Shown here in pieces: positions 1-10,386 of a stretch of 46,498 bases of DNA. Origin of the DNA: Chara braunii (lineage: Eukaryota; Streptophyta; Charophyceae; Charales; Characeae). The stretch lies in the NCBI GenBank assembly GCA_003427395.1, contig BFEA01000173.1, forward strand, positions 2,250,627 through 2,297,124, written 5' to 3'. Under the pieces are notes generated by a model, which did no database searches, was not told where the DNA came from, and worked only from the letters and a program-made list of their open reading frames with translations. Both the position numbers and the translations under genes were made by a program. How positions within the stretch are numbered: the first letter of the stretch is position 1; each line of letters opens with the position of its first letter.

Positions 1-330
1 GAGGTTCGCTTATGTATCTGACTGCAATTACTGTCCGCCCTGGGGGCAGAGCTCCACCTCCTTGCAGCTGTCGACATCTTGCTCTTGTCAACATGCCAGA
101 CTGAGGGCGTAGTCACACTACTGAGCCGAAAATGTCCTAGTGTGAGCGAGTATATGCCCCGAGAGGGACCCAGGCCTGTTTGCAATACTGTGCGAGTAAT
201 GTTGACTCAGCCTGTGGTCTCTCCATCCGATCGCATGACTGGTCTGACATGTCGGGGCACTGCAGTGACACCGACGATGAGTGGTCTGACATGTCGGGGC
301 ATTGCAGTGACACCAACAATGGGCCTCGCT
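1..330. repeat. Repeat mosaic with short tandem and inverted motifs
   Basis: No gene is visible. A unit of about 44 bp containing GGTCTGACATGTCGGGGCA and CAGTGACACC occurs twice in tandem (about 238-320), and a third piece lies at 785-815. At 106-170 the motif TGAGGGCGTAGTCACACTA is followed by an inverted partner (TCCTAGTGTGAGCGAGTA). These match the ends of the inverted-repeat element at 31094-31217. The open frames here contain no recognisable domain and arise from the repeats. Confidence 0.6.
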
Positions 331-1424
331 GCACTACTCATGACTCGTGAAAAAAATCAAGAGTGCGGCATGAGTTGTCAGAGTCCCAAAATGGCCTACA
401 GTTCGGCCGCCGCTGCACTTACTCTAGATAGTCCTGCTCATGAAGCACTCTTGAGACGGTGGCAGTTGTCGTACAGTGCAGTGCAGCGTGGTTTGTCCGC
501 CCAGACCCAGGCTTGCTCTAGAAATCCCGTGCCCTTTCAAGAAACTGTCGGACCACCCTTGCAAAAACCAAGGTTGCAGGCAGGAGAGCAAGAGTGCTCT
601 AGATGACTTTGTCCAACGGCGCCCTGACAGCTCATGAAATGTAATTTCACGAGCGACAAGGCAAGAGTAGTGCAGCGACGACAACTCTTGACGTTTGCAA
701 GAGTAACTCCTGACAGCTCTTGATGCGTTTTCCGACGGGCCAATTCACGAGTAAGTGCAGCGATGCGCACCTCAGGAAAAAGCACATGTCAGGGCACTGC
801 AGTGACACCGACGATGTATGACGCACGCAGGCGTATGATTCTGCGAGGCAGGCAGGAGCTGCAGTTGCCCGCCCTCCCATGAACACCGGGTCGATGGCCC
901 AGATTGACGCGCAGTGTTAAGATTATATAAGATCATGTGTCAATCCAGGCCATTGATCGGTTTGGACCCAACAGCCTGGACCCAAGATTTGCTAGATCGA
1001 TGCATTGATCTGGGCCGTGAACTGGTAGGACTGGGTATGGCCCGGATAGTCGATTTGTTGCATTAGCGCCGGAATTACGCGGTAAATTATAATGTTTTAT
1101 TAACTTTTATAATAGTGTGGGGAATATAAACTGATCTGAGAGAGAAGACCATCGGAAAAGGAACCCAGAGAAGCTACCAAGATCCGATTTTTTTTATTTT
1201 TTATCTTTCTAGATCCGATTTGATTTGTAGTAGATAAAAAAAAAAGGGACCGGGCTGTTGGGCCAGCTTTACCAGGAAGGTGGGCAAAAAAAAAAAAGAA
1301 AAAAGAAAGAAAGGAAGAAAAAGTTTGTTGAACTTTGTTCACATACATGACTCAGGTTTACATGTGTTAGCAATATCCCTACCGTAGTAATTTCATACTG
1401 CCTATTGCTATTTTATGACATTTT
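331..1424. other. Gene-free stretch, nothing recognisable
   Basis: Frames are short and have no domain similarity that I can see. The stretch holds recurring CTCATGA/TCACGAG motifs (340-760), a third copy of the GTCAGGGCACTGCAGTGACA motif near 787, and A-rich and T-rich tracts near 1190-1310. Confidence 0.5.
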
Positions 1425-1545
1425 GGCCTCTCTCCACTGCTTCCCAAATGTGTAAAACGAGAATGAATCTTCCACTAGAACATGGGAACATACACCGCCA
1501 TATTTTTTTGTCATTTGTGCATGTGGAGAGTAGAGGAGCGAGGTC
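1425..1545 (+). mobile_element. GGCCTCGCTCC inverted-repeat element, copy 1
   Basis: A 121-bp unit whose ends are imperfect inverted repeats (GGCCTCTCTCCACTGCTTCC against the complement of GGAGAGTAGAGGAGCGAGGT). The core reads GAATCTTCCACTAGAACATG and then ATACACCGCCAT. The same core and ends recur at 9755-10005, 28246-28345 and 29048-29167, with core-only pieces at 36715-36780 and 36953-37015. Size and structure fit a non-autonomous inverted-repeat element (MITE-like). No coding capacity. Confidence 0.7.
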
Positions 1546-1982
1546 CATTATCCAGTCTTTGACGGCTTTACGTGTGATCGAGAACTGCATGCTTTTTCGC
1601 ATGTCAACCAAGAGCAGACAGAATAGGATTTTCCTGTATGTATCCGACCACAATTACAGCCGATCCTGGATGTATCTGACCGCAATCCCATCCAGAGGTC
1701 AGTAGCGAGAAGCCTGTATATGAGTACGCCCCTGGAGTACATGAAACATAGTGTGAACCAGTTTGGGCCAGTTGTTGTTGTTATTGTTGTTGTTGAAAAA
1801 AAAGGTGCGGTCAGGTCCCGCTCCGCCTATCCTGGGAGCATCAGTCCGGTTTCGATTCCACGGGCAAAGATGATGATTGGATAGTTGGCGATGCAATGCA
1901 GCAGAAGCCTTTAGACCAGCTTGAAAAAGGGTGGGCGGGGCGCGCTTGTCAAAGAGTGGGGGTGGTTTAATAGACCCCTAAT
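1546..1982. other. Gene-free stretch with degraded short repeats
   Basis: GTATCTGACCGCAAT-type motifs occur at 1638-1690. They also appear near 15-35 and near 5487, so they belong to a dispersed repeat. A TTG-trinucleotide run sits at about 1770-1795. No gene is visible. Confidence 0.5.
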
Positions 1983-2094
1983 GACCATATGTGTCTTTTG
2001 GGACATCCGTTAAAATTGGAACGGTGTAGAGAAAATAAGCATGGCCCCTGTGCATTATTAAAAAAAAAAAAAAAAAACATCAAAGACCATATGT
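1983..2094 (+). pseudogene. Truncated U6 snRNA retrocopy with poly(A) and target duplication
   Basis: From 1993 the sequence follows the U6 snRNA 5' end (GGGACATCCGTTAAAATTGG, then GATACAGAGAA and GCATGGCCCCTGCGC equivalents) for about 62 nt, then becomes an A-run of about 18. GACCATATGT stands immediately before it (1983-1992) and again after it (2085-2094), which is a 10-bp target-site duplication. This is the structure expected when a LINE reverse transcriptase copies a truncated, A-tailed U6 transcript. Not functional: the 3' half of U6 is absent and several bases differ. Confidence 0.85.
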
Positions 2095-2984
2095 TCATGT
2101 ACCTGAGCAGTCGTGATTGGATCCAGCTGTGATTGAGACACTCCCTACGTCTGCAAATATGAGCCAAACAGAATCCTGCACGTAGCATTCATTAGAGACC
2201 ACATGCAGATCAAACCACCAGTTGAAGTCAATAAAAAGCAGGGCTGCTAACGTTTTCTTTTTCCCCTTTTTCTTTTTCTTTTATGTTGCGTGTGTGTGCC
2301 CTCCTTGCTCAGGGCCAAATTTAGAAGATCTCCCGAAGGACGGGACCACCCCATGAGAATGCTTCCAGTTTTAAGTTTTAAACCCCCTGATAGCATCCAG
2401 GGGTTAAGCTTAAACCCAATAGTTGGGGTTGACATCAGGGGGTCTGTCCAGGGGGAGTAGCGGTTAATGGAAGACCCAAAATTCGGGTTTTTTCGCCACA
2501 TCACCACTGAAATTGTTTTCACCTATTACGGTAGCAGATGCAGTACCCAGGGCTCGATCCCTAGACCTCCCCTTCACCCATGTACAGTACCCGTTGACCC
2601 CTGTCTGTTTGAACCCGCGACCCCTGTATTGAAAGTCGTATGTTCAGCTGTTGTATATAGTGCGGTCATCGGGTCTTGAACCGTAGGTCTGAGTTTTAGA
2701 GGTCTTAGTGGTAGTATACGTCGTAGCCGCTACAGTCCCGAAAGGTCAAGCGTAAGACCTTCCAGAACTGCCGGAAGTGGCCTTTCGTGAGTCCTAGAAG
2801 TCAGTCCGTGGGTGAGTGAGCGAAGGGCAGTCCTAGCACAGGCAGCAAAGGGCAGTCCTAAGTCCTACTTAGTCCAGTCAGCGGTACCCAGTCCCGGTCG
2901 CACTTTGTCCAGTCAGCAAGTGCCATGTGGGACTGAGTGCAGCCCCGGCCCAGGGTCCAAGGGCAGACCAACGACGATCCGAAG
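2095..2984. other. Gene-free stretch, short repeats only
   Basis: Polypyrimidine tract at 2255-2283, and a repeated ACCCGCGACCCCTG-like phrase around 2550-2640. A CAGGGGTTAAGCTTAAACCC motif near 2398 resembles one near 4715. AGTCCTA/AGTCAG phrases recur at 2780-2960. No coding region can be supported. Confidence 0.45.
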
Positions 2985-2993
2985 TATAAATAA
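2985..2993 (+). promoter_or_regulatory. Possible TATA box (TATAAATAA)
   Basis: TATAAATAAAG sits in otherwise GC-rich sequence and is followed by a non-repetitive, leader-like stretch with a repeated CGCCATAGC phrase at 3115-3175. No open frame with recognisable similarity follows, so this may be a retroelement promoter or chance. Confidence 0.3.
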
Positions 2994-3199
2994 AGAGGCA
3001 GCGTCAAGGCATTCATTCATTCTGCCTGTGAGCCGTGCAGAAGCGCTGTCTGTGCGCCTTGTGTACGAAGGTCTGCAGGTGCCCGAAGGAGAAGTGGGCT
3101 AAGGGGAGGAAGACGCCGCCATAGCCGCGAGTTAGTCAGTCGGAGGACGAAGAAGACCGCCATAGCTGCCGTAGGTTAGTGATAGGGAGTGTGTCAGTG

Positions 3200-5117
3200 T
3201 GTTGTGCGTGTGTATGCGGGACATCCAGGGTGATCCTAGAGTGAGTGTGTGTGTGCAAACAAGCGCTGGGGGATACAGTTGATCCGTTGGGAATCTTTGC
3301 GTTGGAGCTCTGCGCCATAGTCGTACAAGACAAGTTTGAAACTGTGCTGTTTTCCTGGCTACGTTCTTATCTCTGAGCTTTGTGTGGGCGTTGTTGCGCC
3401 AGGTGTGATCGTCATCTGTTTGCACGCACGCTGAATGTCAAGTCTGATTGCACCACAAGCAACGTGGTGGAAAATTTGGCGAACAAACAATGCGATAAAA
3501 ATAACAAAAAATTGGCTCATAATACAAATATTAAAAAAAAAAAACAGGCAAAAAAAAAACGCTAAAAAAGAGTGTAGCTTTCGGAGTTCGCCGAATTTTC
3601 CCCCGAATTCAGTGGTTTTGCAAACTTTTCCATAACTGGTCCAAATACGTCGAGAAACTGGATGCAGATATATATTATATACCCTAAAGCACATATGCCA
3701 AGGAAGATGAGCAATAGCGAACTTCAGCAATCAAACAGCATCATACATATGAGTCCAGATAGTCTTGACCTCGAACCAACAGCAGCATTGCATCACGAGA
3801 ATCACCAAATAAGAACACGCCAAGAGTTCATAGTTGACAATGCTGAAATAGTCCCATCATCATCAACGAAGAACCAGAGTTGATATCCTATCTGGCGCTC
3901 GGCGCCCAGACTACATGTGGCAGATCCTATCTAGCCTATACTATGAAGCCGAAAGATGACATCAACAGCATTCCCGAAGTACGAGCATATGGCGACCAAT
4001 GTCGCACGCTTCCAGCACCAGGTATATCTCGCGCTACACTCACAACCTCGTTCCCCAACTCACAGATGCCACTAACACCCCAAGGACCACCCTGCGCCAC
4101 ACCCAGCTCACAGCGGTGCAGCTCGGCTATGGCTGCCCGCTCCTTCCCTGCTCGCCCGTGAGAGCGTAGGCGCCAGCCAGCAAATAGCGCAGCAGCAGCG
4201 CTTGTGCAGCATGCAGCCAGCACCCGAATGCCAAATGAGGAGGCAGGCCCTTCCCTGTATCGAAGTGGCCTGCCTGCGTCCAGTCCCAGGAAGCTTCCAG
4301 TAGGACCCGGTAGCCTGAGGCCCAGCACGTCGAAAGCAGGCCTTGGGCCTGAAGTGGTTGTCTGTGCCCAACTGCCTTTGGCCAGTGTTTGGCCCAGTAC
4401 CCGTAATCAGCCCAGGGCCTGCTTCACATCCATTCACACAGGTGGCCCAGGGCCTGGGTTCACTCAACCAACTGGCGCTGTGCAACTGCCTGAATTTCCC
4501 TGAGTTGCGTGGTGGCCAGAAAAGGGCCCTGAGGGCCTCGTCGAGCCTGCCTTCACTTAGGGCGGCCGACGGGCTGCAAAACTGGGGCCTTATGAGGCTC
4601 TTAGAGGCAGTGGCCTCGCACATACGTATCACACAGAAAAATAAAAACAAGAAAAAGGCCAAAAATCGGTGAAAATTTTGCCGAAAATGACACCACCCAT
4701 TAACCACTAGTGTCCAGGGGCTAAGTTTTAACCCAGTATGCAGGCGGCATATTGTCCGGCGGAGGGGGTTCGAGGTGCAGGAAGGAGGGGGGTGGGGGGG
4801 GGGAGGGGGGGCGGGGAATGCAACCCCACGATGTCAGTAAATCTGCAGGATGTCTGAAGATATCCTCTGCACAGAAAGATGAAATCAACGCCCCCCCCCC
4901 CCCCCCAAAAAAAAAGAAAAAGAGGTTCAACAAACACTGCAAGGCCTTCTTTGAAGTTATTTCTTAACGTCTAGACATGACATGATAATTTGAATTAATT
5001 TCCAGGCCACATTCATCATCAGAATGATACCAGCAAAAGAAGACCAAGTATGGACCAAGCTCAGTGAGCGCCAAGTTGCAAGAAGAGAGCATCGATAGAT
5101 GGACGGAGATATTACCA
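3200..5117. other. Gene-free stretch with low-complexity tracts
   Basis: No protein domain is visible in any frame. There are A-rich tracts at 3500-3570 and 4630-4665, a purine-rich G-run at about 4780-4815, and a C-run followed by an A-run at 4890-4920. The frames listed in this region are short and compositionally ordinary. Confidence 0.45.
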
Positions 5118-5271
5118 ACGGGCCTAGCTCAGTTGATACACCCATGCACTGTTGAAATACAGACCCAAGTTCGAATCCAGATGCAATCAAAATAATTTCG
5201 AATTACCTGGGGGCCGTCAGCTCAATCATGACATCTCAAGGCTGTCGCCCTTTCTAAAAAAAAAAAAAACA
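5118..5271 (+). mobile_element. tRNA-derived SINE with A tail
   Basis: The head contains a perfect RNA polymerase III A box (TAGCTCAGTTG) and, about 45 nt later, a B box (AGTTCGAATCC), spaced as in a tRNA gene. A body of about 70 nt follows, ending in GGCTGTCGCCCTTTCT and an A14 tail. No tRNA cloverleaf with a plausible anticodon arm can be drawn, so this is a SINE and not a tRNA gene. I did not find a clear target duplication. Confidence 0.7.
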
Positions 5272-6284
5272 AAGAGGGAAAAAAGGAGGGACAAAAATAA
5301 AAAATAAAAAAAGGAGGGGGAGAGGAGGAGGATGGGAGAGAGAGATGAGGATAACGATAATGGGCCTCGCTCCACTACACAACACTCTAAATGCATTTGG
5401 ACTACTTTCTGGACCCAATACATTCTGAATGTTGAGCTCATCTGAATCCACCTGGTCCCAAAGGCTTACTGCCGAACGTGGATGAATCTGACCGCAATTA
5501 CGTCCACAGCTTAGTAGAAAAAGTCCTGGTGTGAGTATGCCCTCAGATAGGAATCTGCAGCTAATCAGAATAGACACTTTTTTTGTAAAAAAAGGAAAAA
5601 GATCAGCATACACGAGCCATGTCTTGCATTTGAATACCCACGGCCTCCGGCAGCGCGCTGCAGCTTCATCAGCTGAGATATCCAGCTTGCCCCCCCCCTT
5701 GGTTGGTCTTCGTAGGGGACTTTCCCTCGTCCCTTGCATCCCTCACCTGGGGTTAGGCCCAACCCTATCTTCCTCGCCAGAATAGAAAGCCCGGTAATTA
5801 TCTCTGTATCTAGACTGAAAGTTGCCTCAAATACAGCCAGCCATAATGACCGGACGTTCCATTCCGGTGAAGACGATAGTGGAGCAAGATTTCCCTGCAG
5901 TGCTCACGCACGGGTGGAGAATGGCGCTAAAAGGACTCATAGATGGGTGGGTGGCATGCCCTCGATATTCGGCCTCAAATAGGTAGCTAGTAGCTACTAT
6001 AGCGTCAGTTTCTGTTTCAAAAAAATAATAATAATAATATGCTTCCCAACCTCAGCGAATTACCCGACAACATAGAACATTACCTGACGTCAGTAAATTT
6101 CTTCCAGACGGAAATCAATTCAGACCGTCTTCTGACAAGATCATTCAATCAGACCCTCCTCTGACAAGATCATTCATGCAGACCCTAAATGTATTTGGAC
6201 CTGATATTGGTCTCAATACATTCAAGACCTGCAATATGGCGCCACTATCTCATTTTTAGTACTTTTCACCATCTTCCTACTTTT
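5272..6284. other. Gene-free stretch
   Basis: Purine-rich start (5272-5345). A GGGCCTCGCTCCACTAC end-fragment of the inverted-repeat family lies at 5363-5380. A CTGACCGCAATTACGTCC motif is followed by GTGTGAGTATGCCCTC (5487-5545), and AAT microsatellite sequence at about 6022-6040. Direct repeats of CAGACC.TC.TCTGACAAGATCATTCA occur at 6120-6185. No gene can be supported. Confidence 0.45.
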
Positions 6285-6560
6285 CTTTCCACCAGACTGT
6301 TTCCTCCAAATGGGCGCCAAAACAGAATTTTCGCCATTTTTCAACCAGCCCCTACTTTTTGCCATTTTTTTTCATGTTGGCGCCAGAACAGACTTCTGTT
6401 CTTGGCGCCCAACCAGTCTTTCTTTCCACCAGACTGTTTCCTGCAAATGGGCGCCAAAACAGACTTTTCGTATTTTCAACGGGCCCCTACTTTTCGGCAT
6501 TTTTTTGTTTTGGCGCCAGAACAGACTTCTGTTCTTGGCGCCCAACCAGTCTTTAATTCA
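6285..6560. repeat. 137-bp tandem duplication rich in GGCGCC sites
   Basis: Two tandem copies of a unit of about 137 bp start at 6285 and 6422 with CTTTCCACCAGACTGTTTCC. Together they hold six GGCGCC palindromes (6313, 6379, 6404, 6450, 6512, 6537). Three of them (6313, 6450, 6512) are in TTTTGGCGCC context on one strand or the other, which matches the E2F consensus TTTSSCGC. The block lies just upstream of a TATA box, so it could be a duplicated promoter element. Confidence 0.7.
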
Positions 6561-6604
6561 AAAACCGGACTGTTTCCTTTCAACCTAGGACACTAGGCCC
6601 AGCG

Positions 6605-6612
6605 TATATATA
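6605..6612 (+). promoter_or_regulatory. TATA box (TATATATA)
   Basis: TATATATA in GC-rich surroundings, 63 bp after the last GGCGCC site. It is followed by a leader-like region of about 330 nt made of GTAGT/GAGGTAGT phrases and ending in a plausible splice donor (CTGCAG|GTTAGT near 6928). No downstream coding exon can be identified. It could be the promoter of a retroelement or of a non-coding transcript. Confidence 0.45.
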
Positions 6613-7088
6613 GCTGGGTCGAGCTCACTTCTGGAAAGTAGTTCGGAGGTAGTCTTCCGGCAGCTCACTGAGGTAGTGCTAGGCGCTTCTCAGCAGTAGC
6701 TCTGAGGTAGTAGCGAGTAGTCTTCAGAAGTCGACGCACTGGGCGCAGTTAGAGTAGCCTACAGCACTGGGCGCGAGCTAGGAGTTGGAGCACTGCGCTG
6801 CACTGCAGCGAGAGAAAGACTGAGAGAGACGGGCCGAGGCCAGGAGGACTTACCTACGACTTACCTGCGATCCCATAGCTCCAGCTCCGTCTTCGGACGT
6901 CCACACCTGCATCAAGGCAGCACCTTTCTGCAGGTTAGTACCTGGCATACATGCACAGAGAGAGAGAGAGAGAGGATTCCTTCTTCTTCTTTCTGCCGAT
7001 ATCGCCCCTCCTCTTCCCCCCGGGCTTCTTCTTCTTCTACATCTCCTTCTTCTGCTGAGATACGCGCACGTGCACACGCGCGCGCGCG

Positions 7089-7090
<2 letters not shown>
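6613..7090 (+). other. Leader-like gene-free region
   Basis: Repetitive non-coding sequence follows the TATA box, including two ACTGGGCGC phrases (6738, 6766) and pyrimidine-rich TTCTTC runs (6977-7055). A possible exon with a GTTAGT donor near 6932 is suggested but not proven. Confidence 0.35.

Positions 7091-7172
<82 letters not shown>
7091..7172. repeat. (AG)41 microsatellite
   Basis: 82 nt of uninterrupted AG, preceded by a short (CG)n. It produces long artificial Ser-Leu or Arg-Glu open frames. Confidence 0.95.
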
Positions 7173-7174
<2 letters not shown>

Positions 7175-7790
7175 TCAGAGAGTTGAGATTGAGACTTGGT
7201 GACATTCGGGCATTGCCCAGTTCAGTGACATTATGACTTGACATGGTATGAGCAGCGACATTGGGGATACATACCTTGGAGACTGGGGTCCATCGGGCTA
7301 TGGTGACTGATCCTCCCTATCTCCCTCTTCCCCCTCCGTCTCCTCTCCCTCTTTCTGAGTGATGTTGTATGTGCTGTCAGGTCCTGCCATTGTCCATGCT
7401 GAGTCAGATCTTGGTATTACAGTCTTCCGCTGTGCTATTTTTGTATTGTCTCTGGGAGGTCGGTTCTCGGTTCTGATCGATGCCGATTAGGCATGCGACA
7501 TGCGATCTGTCCGAATGTATCTGAAACCACGTCAGTTGAGATACATATAGAGTGTCGAGTAGTGGACCTCATGCAGACCCTTTTTCTGACAGGGTCCTTC
7601 ATTCAGACCATCTTCCGACGACAGGATTATCCATCCAGATATCCCCCCCCCCAACCCCCCACCCCACCCCAACCAAAGACCCAGAGACTCCAATACCCCT
7701 GAACCCTAAACCCTAAGCCCTCAACACTTTTCCGATAAGATCATTCGTTCATTCAGACATTCTTCAGACAGGATCATTATTAGATCGTTA
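7173..7790. other. Gene-free stretch with telomere-like fragment
   Basis: Mostly unique-looking sequence without domains. CCCTGAACCCTAAACCCTAA at about 7697-7716 contains short plant-type telomere units. CAGACC.TTTTCTGACA phrases repeat at 7570-7780 and are related to those at 6120-6185. Confidence 0.45.
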
Positions 7791-7802
7791 GTTGAAGTAC
7801 TA

Positions 7803-8001
7803 CTGTCTTCTCCCGAACATAACGCATATGCGTTGTATTCGAGTTTTCAAATTTGAAAAAAAAAATCAAATAGAACGCGTATTTGTTGTATTCAAAATTT
7901 CGGGCTATTCAACTAGAACGCACTTTTTGTATTGGAATAGAACGCACCATATGCATTGTATTCATTTACAACGCATATGTGTTATGTTCGGGGGAAGAAG
8001 G
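7803..8001 (+). mobile_element. CCGTCTTCCCCCGAAC MITE, copy 1
   Basis: About 199 bp bounded by inverted repeats: CTGTCTTCTCCCGAACATAA on the left, and the complement of TTATGTTCGGGGGAAGAAGG on the right. Both are flanked by TA, the duplication typical of Tc1/mariner and Stowaway-like elements. The interior repeats AACGCATATGCGTTGTATTC-type phrases. Other family members are at 10282-10386 and 30931-31041, with a half copy at 11778. No coding capacity. Confidence 0.75.
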
Positions 8002-8040
8002 TAGTGCCTAGTACCTGTCCAGTGCCTGAGAGAGCGAACA

Positions 8041-8956
8041 GGTGCCATACTGGGACGAAACTGGCCACGTTTCCACGCTACATTCAACGCAGAAATGTGG
8101 AGCTATTCTTCCTGTAGTGTGCCGATTTGACACTAAAGCCATCATAGCACAGAGAGAAAGAGAAAGAAAGAGGGAGGGGAGAAGGGGGGGGGGGGGAGGA
8201 GAGAGAGAGAGAAAGAGAAAGAAAGAGGGAGGGAGGGGGAGAGAGAGAGAGAGAGAATTTGCCAATTCTGAACGAATCTGAGCACATTCCTGCGCTATAT
8301 TCAGTGCAAAAGCATTGCCACATTCTTCCCATCACGTCTATAGCACAGAGAGAGAGAGAGAGAGGGAGACAGTGAAAGAGAGAGAGAGAGAGAGCAGGGC
8401 CATCTTTTGAATGAAACTGGCCATGTTTCTGTGCTACATTTGTCGCAAAAATGTCGCCAGATTCTTCCCCTAACGGCAGTAGCACGGAGAGAGAGAGAGA
8501 GAGAGGTCCATTTTCGAATGAATCTGGTCACGTTTCTCCACTGCATTCAGCAAAAAAACATGGCCCAATTCTTCCTGTAATGGCCGGAGCATCGAGAGGG
8601 AGGGAAAGCGAGCGAGACAGAGAAAGAGAGAGAGAGAGAGAGCATAGGCCATTTCTGAATGAATCTGGCCACATTTCTGCACCATATTCAGTGCAAAAAT
8701 GTGGCCAGATTCTTCCCATCATCTGTAGCAGAGAGACAGAGAGGGCGACAGAGAGAGAGAGAGAGACAGCGCGCAGGCCATTTTTGAACGAAACTTGCCC
8801 CGCTTCTGCACAGAACAAAAACGTCACCAGATTTTCTTCCCATAATGGCCGTAGCACAGAGAGAGAGAGAGGGGCCATTTTCAAATGAAACTGGCCATGT
8901 TTCTGTGCAACATTCACCGCAAAATGTGGCCAGATTCTTCCCGTCATGGCCGTAGC

Positions 8957-9009
<53 letters not shown>

Positions 9010-9160
9010 GGGGCCATTTTCAAATAAAACTGGCCGAGATTCTGCGCTACGTTTCAGTGCAAAAATGTGGCCAGGTTCTTGCACCAATGGCCATAGCAGA
9101 GAGACCGAGAGAGAGAGGGAGAGAGGGAGAGAGGGAGACAGACACAGAGAGAGAGAGAGA
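8041..9160. repeat. Hairpin satellite array A with (GA)n linkers
   Basis: About eight degenerate units (starting near 8041, 8259, 8395, 8505, 8645, 8775, 8872 and 9010). Each contains a GGCCATTTTTGAATGAA-like start, then an inverted repeat pair CTGGCCACATTTCTGCGC / GCGCAAAAATGTGGCCAG around ACATTC, then GATTCTTCCCGTCATGGCCG and TAGCA. Units are separated by (GA)n of variable length. The pair could fold into a strong stem. The long frames in all phases are satellite artefacts. Confidence 0.85.
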
Positions 9161-9164
9161 GCAT

Positions 9165-9445
9165 GGGCCGACCTGCAGGTGGGCGATCCCGGCGAGGGGA
9201 CAGCCGGTTGCATCAGGGACCATGCCAACAGGACCCATCCATGTGCCTCCCCTCAGGTGGTGGTCCCAACCCCCCTACGAACATCAGCAGACTCTGCTCA
9301 ATGCCGATCAGGGGATCCAGTGGCCTATCTCTCTCTAATCAGCGGACGCCAAGCATGCCCAGGAAGGTACATGAAGCCAATGGGGATTGAACCCACGACC
9401 TCCTGAATGCCACTTGCGAGCCTTACCAACTGAGTTAGGCCGCTG
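9165..9445 (-). mobile_element. tRNA-derived SINE, minus strand
   Basis: Read on the minus strand from about 9445, an A box (TAACTCAGTTGG) is followed at tRNA-like distance by a B box (GGGTTCAATCC) near 9380-9390. A GC-rich body of about 210 nt then runs to the edge of satellite array A. No full tRNA fold is visible and no tail can be delimited with certainty, so the 3' limit is approximate. Confidence 0.6.
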
Positions 9446-9754
9446 GATGAGAGGTGAAATTGAGAGAGGAGTCGAGTTAGGAAAAAAAAAAAGGAAAAAA
9501 AAAAGTGGGCAAATCAGGGCCTTACTTCCCCCTACTCATCAAATAAGTATAAAATGCGAATGAATCTTCCCGCAGAGCATGGTAAGAAACACCGCCATAT
9601 CAAATAAGTAAAATGGAATGAATCGTCTGCAATTTTTTTTATTTATTTTTTATTATTATTTTTAATCGTCCTACATGTGGTGAGCAGCGCCCTCATGATT
9701 TTTTATAGCCAAGTTTGAAGGGGGGAAAAAGAGAAAAAAAAGGCGCGCGAATCA
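9446..9754. other. A/T-rich gene-free stretch
   Basis: A-runs at 9482-9504 and T-rich sequence at 9630-9665. A degraded copy of the GAATCTTCC...ACACCGCCAT core of the inverted-repeat family lies at 9540-9600, and a smaller piece follows at 9600-9625. Confidence 0.5.
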
Positions 9755-10005
9755 GGGCCTCTCTCCACACCTCACCAAATGTGCAAAATGAGACTGAAGA
9801 ACGAATCTTCCACTAGAACATGGAATGATACAGAGAATATTAGCATGGCCCCTGTGCAAGAAAGAAAAGACAAAAAAGGAAAAAAAAAAAAAAAAAAGAA
9901 AGATACTCCGCCATAATGTGTGCACAAAAGGCAAAAATTACGGCGGTGCATCTGTTCATGTTCTAGGGGAAGATCCACTCTAATTTTGCACCTCCATATT
10001 CTGTC
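9755..10005. mobile_element. GGCCTCGCTCC element, copy 2, with U6 fragment inserted
   Basis: Starts GGGCCTCTCTCCACACCTCA and follows the family core to CATGGAATGATAC. It then switches to U6 snRNA sequence (AGAGAATATTAGCATGGCCC, CTGTGCAAG), continues as an A-rich tail (9855-9900), and resumes the family core at GATACTCCGCCATAATG. GATAC is present on both sides of the U6/A-rich segment. A second family piece in inverse orientation runs to about 10005. This is a retroposed, 5'-truncated U6 segment nested in the element. Confidence 0.7.
9818..9860 (+). pseudogene. U6 snRNA fragment (ACAGAGA to GCATGGCCCC)
   Basis: GATACAGAGAATATTAGCAT followed by GGCCCCTGTGCAAG matches the central U6 region from the ACAGAGA box to GCGCAAG, with few differences. 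Both U6 ends are missing and an A-rich tract follows. Too incomplete to be functional. Confidence 0.8.
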
Positions 10006-10281
10006 TTTTATTGCGTCTGGTATGTACGTGTAGACCCCATGGCAATTGGCATGTACTTGTATTCGAACGTCTGGGAGAGGTAAACATCACGCGGGAAAGA
10101 TTCGGGAGGAAAGATTCGGGATTTGTCAGAGAAAACGACAAACCCGTGCAGGCCCGTGCAGGCCCTCGTATTAGAACCTGCGCCATTGGCAGAAAAGGAC
10201 AAACCCGCCCAGCCAGATAACAGATAACAGCAGCCAGCTCGGAGCAAAAGCGGCAAAGGGAAAAAAGAAGGCCGTGTGGTA

Positions 10282-10386
10282 CCGTCTTCCCCCGAACACA
10301 ACGCACCCTCATTATGGCTGCACCGGACCGGAAAGATAGCTTGCATACATTCATTATCAGGGTGCGTTATGTTCGGGGGAAGACGG
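10282..10386 (+). mobile_element. CCGTCTTCCCCCGAAC MITE, copy 2
   Basis: 105 bp with inverted repeats of 28 bp differing at one position (CCGTCTTCCCCCGAACA at the ends, ACGCACCCT inside). TA lies on each side (10280-10281 and 10387-10388). This is the best-preserved member in the window and gives the clearest definition of the family ends. No coding capacity. Confidence 0.85.

Noticed and set aside
4108-4707. 199-codon minus-strand frame
   Set aside because: No recognisable domain, overlapping frames on the other strand are similar in length, and it contains A/T-tract-coded Phe/Leu runs.
5118-5190. tRNA gene
   Set aside because: A and B boxes are present but no acceptor stem or anticodon arm pairs. 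The A tail indicates a SINE.
8041-9406. Long open frames rich in Arg-Glu or Ser-Leu
   Set aside because: They come from (AG)n/(CT)n tracts and satellite units and exist on both strands in several phases.
9376-9445. tRNA gene on the minus strand
   Set aside because: Pol III boxes are present but the cloverleaf does not close and extra body sequence follows.
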